A stretch of DNA of 62,047 nucleotides, from NCBI GenBank assembly GCA_026392035.1, contig JAPLCX010000013.1, positions 1 to 62,047 on the forward strand. Reading direction: 5' to 3'. The notes under the pieces were generated by a model. That model worked only from the letters and a program-made list of their open reading frames with translations. It made no database searches and was not told the origin of the DNA. The stretch is from Candidatus Auribacterota bacterium (GTDB taxonomy: Bacteria > Auribacterota > Tritonobacteria > UBA1439). Position numbers and translations under genes: made by a program. Below, in pieces: positions 51,835 through 58,971 of this stretch; position 1 is the first letter of the stretch; every line of letters begins with the position of its first letter.

Positions 51835-52500
51835 TCAACTGGCAGGGGAACTATAAAGGTCAAGGCAGCGCCGGATAATTATTCTGGCGAGCGCGTCCTT
51901 CCTCATCCGTGCCAGTCGTGTGACATTCCCATCGCGGTCTATAATAACCGCCCTGTTATAATCGCTCGCGAAACCGGCATCCGGCCGGAAAACATCGTTC
52001 GCGACAATCATGTCGAGATCCTTCTCCCTGAGCTTGCGCCTGGCTTCCCGTACGAGAGCACCCGTCTCCGCGGCGAACCCCACGAGAATCCTGTTCCCCT
52101 TTTTCCGGCCGAGCTCCGCGAGAATGTCCCCCGTCCTCGCCATCGGCACGTTGATCTGCCGCGACCCTTTTTTCATCTTCCGCGAGAGGCGCTTCTCCGG
52201 CCTGTAATCCGCCACGGCCGCGGCCATGATGACGACATCGGCACGCCTGCGCATGACTTCCCGGCGCATCTCGTTGGCGCTCTCAACCCTGACCAGCCGC
52301 ACCCCTCCGGGGGCGCGCAACGCAACCGGTCCGCTCACGAGAATGACCTTTGCTCCCCTATCCCGTGCCGTGCGTGCAAGGGCATACCCCATCTTGCCGG
52401 TGGAGGGATTTGAAAAAAAGCGTACAGGATCGAGATACTCACGGGTGGGTCCAGCGGTGATGAGAAAGACGGGTTTCAATTTAGACAATTTCCCCCTCAC
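51835..52500 (-). CDS. coaB: Phosphopantothenate-cysteine ligase (separate CoaB)
   Basis: The 221-residue protein is the C-terminal half of the usual CoaBC: ITAGPTREYLDPVRFFSNPSTGKMG near 14-38, DVVIMAAAVADYRP near 87-100, and FAAETG near 143. It joins cysteine to 4'-phosphopantothenate. The apparent GTG start at 52500 and the first codons (RGK) lie in the repeat array at 52495-52550, and a TTG slightly further in is another option. Because coaC ends just before the array, this looks like a CoaBC protein cut in two by the repeat. Confidence 0.88.
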   Translation of the reverse strand: MRGKLSKLKPVFLITAGPTREYLDPVRFFSNPSTGKMGYALARTARDRGAKVILVSGPVALRAPGGVRLVRVESANEMRREVMRRRADVVIMAAAVADYRPEKRLSRKMKKGSRQINVPMARTGDILAELGRKKGNRILVGFAAETGALVREARRKLREKDLDMIVANDVFRPDAGFASDYNRAVIIDRDGNVTRLARMRKDALARIIIRRCLDLYSSPAS

Positions 52501-52550
52501 CCTACCCTCTCCCCTGCCTGCCGGCAGGCAGGCACAAGGGGAGAGGGAAA
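52495..52550. repeat. CCCTCTCCC array between coaC and coaB
   Basis: CCCCCTCACCCTACCCTCTCC is mirrored by GGGGAGAGGG with the 20-base palindrome at the tip. It lies in the joint between CoaC and CoaB coding regions. Words match the inner array at 37063-37160. Confidence 0.8.
52513..52532. repeat. 20-base perfect palindrome (copy 3)
   Basis: It is identical to the copies at 16656 and 38252, but here occupies the loop of a CCCTCTCC/GGGAGAGGG hairpin. Confidence 0.9.
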
Positions 52551-52582
52551 AAATAATTTATGCGGGTCAAATGAGCCGCAAC

Positions 52583-53143
52583 TCAGACAAGCCTCTCAAT
52601 CGCCGCGATGATCTCATCGGTGGAGGCGAGGCGGCCGATCCCCTCGCCGCCGCAGGCGAGATACCCACTGTCGGGCCCCACGAAGCGATAGCCCCGTTTC
52701 TTCAATTTCTTGATATTTTCCTGCACGATCTTGTTCTCGTACATGGCCGTGTTCATCGCAGGAGCGATGAGGACAGGGGCCTTTGTGGCCATCACGGCGC
52801 AGGTGAGGAGGTCGTCCGCGACACCGCAGGCGATCTTCCCGATCACGTTGGCCGTCGCGGGAGCGATCACCGCAATATCCGCCCATTCAGCGAGGCTCAC
52901 ATGCACCGGATCAAATTCCCGGGGCGAGTCGAACATCTCCGTGAACACCGGCCCCCGCGAGAGGGTCCTCAGCGCGAGGGGCGTGACAAACTCGCACGCC
53001 TCCCGCGTCATGACCACGCGCACTTCGGCCCCCCCCTGCGTGAGACTGCTCACCAGGTCGCATGACTTGTACGCCGCGATACAGCCGGTAACACCGAGCA
53101 AAATCTTCTTGCCATTCACCGGTGAGGCAGATTTCTTTTTCAT
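52583..53143 (-). CDS. coaC: Phosphopantothenoylcysteine decarboxylase (separate CoaC)
   Basis: The 186-residue flavoprotein is the N-terminal half of CoaBC: GVTGCIAAYKSCDLV near 17-31 binds FMN, the catalytic His lies in PVHVSLAEWAD near 77-87, PAMNTAMY near 127-134, and the substrate clamp GYLACGGEGIGRL near 158-170. It decarboxylates the cysteine conjugate to 4'-phosphopantetheine. It is followed by a repeat array rather than by an in-frame CoaB domain. Confidence 0.92.
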   Translation of the reverse strand: MKKKSASPVNGKKILLGVTGCIAAYKSCDLVSSLTQGGAEVRVVMTREACEFVTPLALRTLSRGPVFTEMFDSPREFDPVHVSLAEWADIAVIAPATANVIGKIACGVADDLLTCAVMATKAPVLIAPAMNTAMYENKIVQENIKKLKKRGYRFVGPDSGYLACGGEGIGRLASTDEIIAAIERLV

Positions 53144-53149
53144 GAATCG

Positions 53150-53755
53150 CTATCCTCTGGTAATTTTCTCTATTTCTTCCACATTCCTCGCCACGCGCAG
53201 CTGCTCCACGAGGATAATCGCCTTCAGTCCCTCGAACGCGGCCTGGAGGTCGTCGTTCACCACCACGTAGTCGTAGCGCCCCGCATACCCCATCTCCTCG
53301 CGCGCCAGGGAGAGGCGCTTCCGGATGACCTCCTCGGAATCGGTCTTTCTCCCCCGCAGCCTTTTCTCGAGTTCCTTCATGGAGGGGGCCATGATGTACA
53401 CATACACCGCCGGGTATTTCTTCTCCATTATCTGGAGCGCGCCCCTCGCATCGATGTCGAGGATGATATCCTTGCCCGCGGAGAGCGCTCTCTCGATGAC
53501 GCTCCGCCGCGTGCCGTAGTAATTATCGTAGACGACTGCGTGCTCGAGAAATTCCCCCTCGGCGAGCAGCTTTTCGAACTCGGCGCGCGTGGTGAACCAG
53601 TATGATGTGCCGTCCACCTCGCCCTTCCTGGGATGCCGCGTGGTGACCGACACAGAATACTCCAGCTGCGGCGCCGATTTCATAATCATGTTCAGCAAGG
53701 TGGTCTTCCCAGCGCCCGAAGGAGCAGTAAGAACGAACAGGATGCCTTTACGCAT
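53150..53755 (-). CDS. gmk: Guanylate kinase
   Basis: The protein (201 aa from the ATG at 53755, GAGGTGG upstream) has the P-loop TAPSGAGKTTLL near 9-20, the GMP-binding SVTTRHPRKGEVDGTSYWF near 34-52 and the IDARGALQIM segment near 99-108. An earlier in-frame ATG at 53800 lies in a TGACAAA repeat arm and is rejected. In many bacteria yicC, gmk, rpoZ and coaBC are adjacent; here an S23 element lies between yicC and gmk, and rpoZ is absent. Confidence 0.95.
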   Translation of the reverse strand: MRKGILFVLTAPSGAGKTTLLNMIMKSAPQLEYSVSVTTRHPRKGEVDGTSYWFTTRAEFEKLLAEGEFLEHAVVYDNYYGTRRSVIERALSAGKDIILDIDARGALQIMEKKYPAVYVYIMAPSMKELEKRLRGRKTDSEEVIRKRLSLAREEMGYAGRYDYVVVNDDLQAAFEGLKAIILVEQLRVARNVEEIEKITRG

Positions 53756-53764
53756 GATACCACC

Positions 53765-54311
53765 TCTATGGAATGACAAATGACAAAATTCAAATGACAA
53801 AACAGCATGAATAAATTTTAATCCTCAACTCCTCCTTATACTGATTGCAGCAAAAATTCTGGATAATTGCAATGCCTCATCAATAAACACATCGATGCTG
53901 CCAGTCAAATCGGAGTTTGCATGTCGGAGCAATTCAAGCCAATACTTTGTTTCCTTGGCTTCTTTTCTACAGATTCCTATGCGATAATAAAATTCCTTTT
54001 TCGTACCTGCATCATTGCCTTCCCTATAATTTGCTCCCACCGATCCTGCCGCACGAACCAACTGACCAACCAACTGTGCATTAATCGAATTCTTTGATGC
54101 CTGCTTACATAGGTCAATACATCTTTGGGCAAAGTTTAGATCGTACGCGGCTCCAGATCAAATTACCGCTCTGCGATTGCATATTCCCTCGCACTTAATT
54201 TGACAGGGTACTTTATTCCTGTGATTTTTCGTCTATTACGTGCCATATTTTTGCCATTTGGCATTTGCTAATTTTGTTTTGTCATTTGTCATTTGGTATT
54301 TGTCATTTTCT
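53765..54311. repeat. Gene-bearing array element: TGACAAA words with S23 four-helix-bundle cargo
   Basis: The left arm at about 53765-53806 has AATGACAAATGACAAAATTC and AAATGACAAAAC; the right arm at about 54246-54311 has TTTTGTTTTGTCATTTGTC and ATTTGGTATTTGTCATT words, the reverse complement in kind. A decayed S23 gene lies between the arms. The element separates yicC from gmk. Confidence 0.85.
53825..54246 (-). pseudogene. S23 four-helix-bundle (23S rRNA intervening-sequence protein family) gene, decayed
   Basis: Pieces of one gene can be read in order. From the ATG at 54246 comes MARNRRKITGIKY and SAREYAIAER, then a stop (TAA where AAA would fit), FDLEPRTI in the same frame, a second stop with a frameshift, and then FAQRCIDLCKQASKNSINAQ, LVRAAGSVGANYREGNDAGT, KEFYYRIGICRKEAKETKYW and LELLRHANSDL to the stop at 53825. 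The family motif SxGANYxEA is clear. The longest open part is 82 residues (53825-54073). The family is best known from intervening sequences in 23S rRNA; here it sits in the loop of a long imperfect stem. Confidence 0.8.
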
Positions 54312-55187
54312 TCACTGCACGTTCTGCAGCTGCTCCCTGATCTTCTCCATCTCGGCCTTTATCTCGATGGCGAGGCGGGAGATGAGGGCGTCGTTGGCCT
54401 TGTTGGCAGCGGTGTTCACCTCGCGGAGGATTTCCTGCATGGTGAAATCCAGTTTCTTCCCCACCTCCCCCCCGGCGGAAAGGAGCCGGCGGAAATGCTT
54501 CAGATGGCTCCTGAGCCGGACGATCTCCTCCGTGATGTCGACCCGGTCAGCGAAAATGCTGACCTCCGCGAGCAGACGACCCTCATCATAGTGGGCCCCC
54601 TCGAGTATCGTGCGCACCTTCTTGCGGATCTTCTCCTCATAGCGACGCGAGCTCTGCGGCCTCGCCCCGTCAATTCGCCCGAGGAACGATTCCACTCTCC
54701 TCCACCGCGCGATGAAATCCCGAGTGATCATACGGCCTTCCATGGCCTGGTTCTTTTCGAGGTCATCGCACGCCGCCTCGAATCCCTTCCGCACCAGGCC
54801 CCAGACCGGCCCCTTTGAGAAATTCGCCATTTCACTTTTTACAATGGCACCGGTGCGGACGAGCGTCGCCAGATCAAGCCCGCCCTCGAGGCCGAGCCAC
54901 GATCCGACCTTTTTCAGCTGCCCCGCGAGCTCCTTGCACGCCTTCCTGTCAATCGCCACGCGCTCCAGGCCGCCCTCAGCCGGCGTGAAGAGGACATAGG
55001 CGGTGACCTGGCCGCGCCCGACTCTCCCCTGGAGGTACCTCCTCACCGCCGGTTCAAGCGAGGCGATCTCTCTCGGCAGGTTCACGGTCAACTTGAAATA
55101 CCTGCTGTTCACGCTCTGTATCTGCACCGTACAATGGCCGTACGCCCCCCCGGCCTCACCCTCACCGAATCCGGTCATGCTCTTCAT
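54312..55187 (-). CDS. yicC: YicC family endoribonuclease-like protein
   Basis: The 291-residue protein begins MKSMTGFGEGEAGGAYGHCT, the standard YicC start, followed by SVNSRYFKL near 26-34. The C-terminal DUF1732 part shows DRVDITEEIVRLRSHLKHF near 219-237 and GKKLDFTMQEILREVNTAANK near 247-267. E. coli YicC is linked to RNA turnover with PNPase. GGAGG lies upstream of the ATG. It follows manA by one base. Confidence 0.93.
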   Translation of the reverse strand: MKSMTGFGEGEAGGAYGHCTVQIQSVNSRYFKLTVNLPREIASLEPAVRRYLQGRVGRGQVTAYVLFTPAEGGLERVAIDRKACKELAGQLKKVGSWLGLEGGLDLATLVRTGAIVKSEMANFSKGPVWGLVRKGFEAACDDLEKNQAMEGRMITRDFIARWRRVESFLGRIDGARPQSSRRYEEKIRKKVRTILEGAHYDEGRLLAEVSIFADRVDITEEIVRLRSHLKHFRRLLSAGGEVGKKLDFTMQEILREVNTAANKANDALISRLAIEIKAEMEKIREQLQNVQ

Positions 55188-55188
55188 C

Positions 55189-56184
55189 TCATGGTACCTC
55201 CGTTTCCAACAGATTGCATCCATGCGTCCCCGCGTGCACCCTGTAGCTCCCGAGCGCGGCCGGAAGCAGGAGAGTATCGCCCCCGCCCAGCTCGAGCCGC
55301 CCGACAGAATCGCCATACTCAAGAACGCCGCTCCCTCCCACAACGGAAATAATGCTGAACCGGTCCCCCGCGCGCGTCGAACCCCAGCGGCCGCTGATCT
55401 CAAGTTGAACCGTTCTGAAATAGCGGCACCTCACAAGATGCGCCCGGCGGAAACCCTCTCCTTCTTCCCATGTCTTTGAGATCCGAGGATCCGCGTGGTC
55501 CGCGAAATCTATCACTTCCACCGCCCTCTCCCTGTGAAGCGGGCGTCCGCCCCCCTTTGCCGCCGCCCGATCCCAGTCGTACAGCCGGTAGGTGAGATCC
55601 GAGTTCTCCTCGATCTCAAGGATCAGATTACCCGCACCAATGCTGTGGACGCGCCCCGCAGGGACAAAGACGGCATCGCCCGCCCTCGAGGCCAGGCGCC
55701 CGAGCAAACCCATGAGCGCCCCCTCTTCAAGTGCCCGCGCGAATGATTCCCTGTCGGCGGCCTCGCGAAAACCGCAGATCAGCTCAGCCCCCTCATCCGC
55801 CTGCACGACGTACCACAGCTCTGTTTTGCCCCACTCCCCTCCCTCGTGTTCAGCCGCGTAGTCGTCCGGGGGATGAACCTGTACCGAGAGGTGCGCCGAG
55901 GAGTCAATCAGCTTGACCAGGAGTGGGAACCTGTCCGGGCGGCGGGTTGCGAGGGCTCCGCCGAGAATCTCCAGGGGTTTCTCGTCAATCAACTCCCGGA
56001 GAGATCGCCCCGCCCAGGCCCCCGACTCAACGCGGCTCACATCCTCCCCGTGATCCGAAATCTCCCATGACTCGCCGATCCGGCTTCCCTCGGGCAGCGC
56101 CCGTCCGTAGACGCTCATCAGCCGATGGCCGCCCCATATCTTTTCCTTGTAGATCGGCGCGAATTTCAATGGGTAGAGATTCAT
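55189..56184 (-). CDS. manA: Mannose-6-phosphate isomerase, type I
   Basis: The 331-residue cupin enzyme has the KEKIWGGHRL start near 13-22, IGESWEIS near 36-43, LSVQVHPPDDYA near 98-109 with zinc ligands, the KTELWYVV segment near 119-126 and FVPAGRVHSIG near 172-182. It interconverts mannose and fructose 6-phosphates and could feed nucleotide-sugar synthesis. It overlaps rluD by four bases. Confidence 0.93.
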   Translation of the reverse strand: MNLYPLKFAPIYKEKIWGGHRLMSVYGRALPEGSRIGESWEISDHGEDVSRVESGAWAGRSLRELIDEKPLEILGGALATRRPDRFPLLVKLIDSSAHLSVQVHPPDDYAAEHEGGEWGKTELWYVVQADEGAELICGFREAADRESFARALEEGALMGLLGRLASRAGDAVFVPAGRVHSIGAGNLILEIEENSDLTYRLYDWDRAAAKGGGRPLHRERAVEVIDFADHADPRISKTWEEGEGFRRAHLVRCRYFRTVQLEISGRWGSTRAGDRFSIISVVGGSGVLEYGDSVGRLELGGGDTLLLPAALGSYRVHAGTHGCNLLETEVP

Positions 56185-57170
56185 GTCTGTTTTTCAGCGC
56201 GTAGACAGTTGAGCACGCGCTCGATATCCTCCGGCAGGGGGGCTTCCACGTGAACGGCCACACCCGTGCGCGGGTGCGTGAAACCGATCCTCCAGGCATG
56301 CAGCATCGGGCGCTCGATACCCATTTCCCCGATCACCCGCGACCTCCTCCTGCCGTACACGGCGTCTCCCACAACGGGGTGACCGAGGTGCGCCATATGC
56401 ACCCTGATCTGGTGTGTCCGTCCGGTCTGCAGAAAGATTTTTGCGAGCGTGAAACCGCCGATGCGCTCGATAACCTCGAAGCGCGTCACGGCAGATCGCC
56501 CCCTGTCGCGGCAAACGGCCATCCTCTTCCGCTCAACGGGATGTCTCCCGATGAGCCCCTCCACCGTCCCCCGCTCCCCGGGCAGGCTGCCGTGCAGCAG
56601 CGCCAGGTACTCCTTGCGCACCGCTCTGCGCGCGAACTGGTTTGAGAGGGACTGGTGGGCCTCGTCGTTCTTCGCGACGATGATGCAGCCGCTCGTCCCC
56701 TTGTCCAAACGGTGAACGATCCCCGGCTTGAGCTCACCACCGATCCCCGACAGGTCTCCACATCGCGCGAGGAGCGCGTTGACCAGCGTCCCGCTCAAGA
56801 TGCGCCCCGCGGGATGGACAATCATCCCCGCGGGCTTGTTGACCACGAGGAGGTCGGCATCGTCGTAGAGCACATGGAGGGGAATCTCCTCCGCGAGTAT
56901 ACTGGATTCGACGGGCGGCGGAAATGAAACCTCCACCTCGTCGCCCCGCCGGACCCTGTGGTGGGGCTTGACGCCCCTGCCGTTCAGCCGGATATGGGCG
57001 CCTTCGATCAGACGCTGAATCTCGGCGCGAGAACGCCCCTCCAATCGATCGACGAGGAACTTATCCAGGCGTGCGCCGTCGCGCCCCTCGTCGACTAGGT
57101 ATTTCCCTTCCTGTGCGTGGATGCCGGGCTGCACCTCGCCCCCCTTTTTCTTTGTTGCTCTCCCGCCCAT
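56181..57170 (-). CDS. rluD: RluA/RluD-type 23S rRNA pseudouridine synthase
   Basis: The 329-residue protein has an N-terminal S4 RNA-binding domain (ARLDKFLVDRLEGRSRAEIQ near 33-52) and the synthase domain with the catalytic Asp in GIVHRLDKGTSGCII near 150-164, TGRTHQIRVHMAHLGHPVVGD near 247-267. The proposed start overlaps lgt by 76 bases; a GTG at 57134 after AGGGGGGCGAG would reduce this to 40. It is part of the lspA-lgt-rluD-manA chain. Confidence 0.9.
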   Translation of the reverse strand: MGGRATKKKGGEVQPGIHAQEGKYLVDEGRDGARLDKFLVDRLEGRSRAEIQRLIEGAHIRLNGRGVKPHHRVRRGDEVEVSFPPPVESSILAEEIPLHVLYDDADLLVVNKPAGMIVHPAGRILSGTLVNALLARCGDLSGIGGELKPGIVHRLDKGTSGCIIVAKNDEAHQSLSNQFARRAVRKEYLALLHGSLPGERGTVEGLIGRHPVERKRMAVCRDRGRSAVTRFEVIERIGGFTLAKIFLQTGRTHQIRVHMAHLGHPVVGDAVYGRRRSRVIGEMGIERPMLHAWRIGFTHPRTGVAVHVEAPLPEDIERVLNCLRAEKQT

Positions 57171-57955
57171 ACAAGCACGGCAGCCGAGACAACCAACGCC
57201 GCCAGGCTCATCAGTTGCGGAACGTTCATCGCCGTTCTTCCCAAGAACGCCACGGCTGGATTATCCGCGCGGAGGAATTCCAGGAGGAATCTCCCCGCGC
57301 CGTACAGCACGAAGTAGAGGAGAAAGACCTGCCCGTTAAATTTCTTCCTGGGCAGAAAGAGCGAGAGGGCGACAAAGATGCCGAGCTCAAGGAGCGCCTC
57401 ATAGAGCTGTGTGGGATACACCGGGAGGCTGTACGCGCTGCCCGGCGCTAAGATGCCCAGCTCGTAGAGCTGATACGAGCAGGCGAGGCTCCCCGCAGGG
57501 AATACCACCGCCAATGGCGGTGCGCACACCCTGCCGAAGCAGCAGCCGTTGAAAAAACAGCCGATCCTTCCTATGGCGTGTCCGAGCGCTACTGACGGGA
57601 TGAGCAGATCAAATCCCTCGGCGACACTGAGCCGTTGTATTCTCAGATAGACCGCACCCGCGATGACTGCTGCAATGACGCCGCCGAAGTACGAGAGCCC
57701 TCCCTTCCAGACCATGAGCGCTTCCCAGGGGGCGTATGCAAACTCACGCGGATTCTCAAGGACGTAGAGGAGGCGCGAACCGACGAGCGAGGCGAGCATG
57801 GCGTAGAGGCAAGTATCGTACACGGTCTGCGCCCGCCAGCCGTATCTCATGGCCCTCGCGGCGGCGGTCGCGATTGCCACCAGGAACGCCAGCGCGATGC
57901 ACACGCCATAGGAATATATTGTCAACGGCCCGAATTCAACAAGTATCGGATGCAT
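57095..57955 (-). CDS. lgt: Prolipoprotein diacylglyceryl transferase
   Basis: The 286-residue membrane protein has at least seven hydrophobic segments and the signature HAIGRIGCFFNGCCFG near 127-142. The last residues are basic. It moves diacylglycerol from phosphatidylglycerol to the lipobox Cys of prelipoproteins. Its neighbour lspA does the next step, and several lipoproteins are encoded in this window. Confidence 0.95.
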   Translation of the reverse strand: MHPILVEFGPLTIYSYGVCIALAFLVAIATAAARAMRYGWRAQTVYDTCLYAMLASLVGSRLLYVLENPREFAYAPWEALMVWKGGLSYFGGVIAAVIAGAVYLRIQRLSVAEGFDLLIPSVALGHAIGRIGCFFNGCCFGRVCAPPLAVVFPAGSLACSYQLYELGILAPGSAYSLPVYPTQLYEALLELGIFVALSLFLPRKKFNGQVFLLYFVLYGAGRFLLEFLRADNPAVAFLGRTAMNVPQLMSLAALVVSAAVLVWAGEQQRKRGARCSPASTHRKGNT

Positions 57956-57980
57956 TTTTCCCGGTGAGCCCCGTGGCTCG

Positions 57981-58457
57981 TCACTCCCCTCCTGCTGATC
58001 CCGCCTCCGCCCTCACAATCAGAATGTAGAGGAGCATGCACACGCCCACGCTGATCGCCATGTCCGCGATGTTGAACGCCGGCCAATGATAAGTCCCCCA
58101 GTAGAGGTCGAGCCAGTCGGTGACACAGCCCCCCGTGTCAAACACCATGCGGTCCAGCAGGTTGCCCAGCGCGCCGCCGAGCACCAGACCCACGGCGATC
58201 CTGCAGGTATGCCGCTTCGGGGCGTAGCCCCAGTAGAAATAGGCGATCGCGGCGATAGTGGCAAGCGAGAGGAGGACGAAGAGGTACTGCTGGTGGGGGA
58301 AGATGCCAAACGCACCGCCCCTGTTTCTGATGTGCGTGATGTTGAAACAATTCTGGAGCACCACCACCGTCTCCGCTTCCAGGATGGTATTCCTGATCCA
58401 TAACTTGCTCAGCTGGTCAGAGATACACACGACCGCGGCAGTTAGGAAGGTTGCCAT
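57981..58457 (-). CDS. lspA: Lipoprotein signal peptidase
   Basis: The 158-residue protein has four hydrophobic segments, NRGGAFGIF near 45-53, GGALGNLLDRM near 94-104 with the first catalytic Asp, and WPAFNIADMAISVG near 124-137 with the second. It cuts before the lipidated Cys. Its start overlaps the traR-like gene by 16 bases, a common pairing in bacteria. Confidence 0.95.
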   Translation of the reverse strand: MATFLTAAVVCISDQLSKLWIRNTILEAETVVVLQNCFNITHIRNRGGAFGIFPHQQYLFVLLSLATIAAIAYFYWGYAPKRHTCRIAVGLVLGGALGNLLDRMVFDTGGCVTDWLDLYWGTYHWPAFNIADMAISVGVCMLLYILIVRAEAGSAGGE

Positions 58458-58957
58458 TCAGGGTTTCCCCCCTCGGTCTCTTCCGCCTCCTTGCAGGCAA
58501 TGCACAGCCTCGCCCACGGTACCGCCTTGAGCCGCTCCACCCTTATCGACTTGCCGCACGTTTCGCAGAGCCCATAGGTCTTTTCCTCAATGCGCCTGAG
58601 GGCAAGATCGATGAGGTAGACGAGATTCCCCTCGGTGGTGGCCACGGCGAGTCCGAACTCCCTGTCATAGGTGTCCGTCCCCATGTCCGCCATGTGCAGC
58701 GAGTAGCCCGACAGATCACCCGTCGCGTCACGTTGGGAGCTGTGGAGATGGGTATCGTGGAGCGTCACCACATCCCGCATGATCCTCTCTTTGTGTTCGA
58801 TGAGCAAATTTCTGAACTTCCTGAGCGCGGCGGAGGAGAGCGGCGTCTTCTGCTTGCCGGGCGGCCTCTTCGCCGCGGCATGTTTTTTCTTCAGGCCGGC
58901 ATCTCCCGCGCGCTTCTTCCCCGTTGCCTCCCCGCGTTCCTTCTTTGCCTTTCCCAT
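58442..58957 (-). CDS. TraR/DksA-family zinc-finger protein
   Basis: The protein (171 aa from the ATG at 58957, GGAGG seven bases upstream) has a Lys/Ala-rich basic tail of about 40 residues, a coiled-coil part (LRKFRNLLIEHKERIMRDV), and the C4 zinc finger CETCGKSIRVERLKAVPWARLCIAC near 136-160 (shown here by its four Cys). Members bind the RNA polymerase secondary channel or serve unknown roles beside lspA. The finger has four Cys, as in classical DksA. Confidence 0.88.
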   Translation of the reverse strand: MGKAKKERGEATGKKRAGDAGLKKKHAAAKRPPGKQKTPLSSAALRKFRNLLIEHKERIMRDVVTLHDTHLHSSQRDATGDLSGYSLHMADMGTDTYDREFGLAVATTEGNLVYLIDLALRRIEEKTYGLCETCGKSIRVERLKAVPWARLCIACKEAEETEGGNPEWQPS

Positions 58958-58971
58958 CGCTGTGCCTCCTC

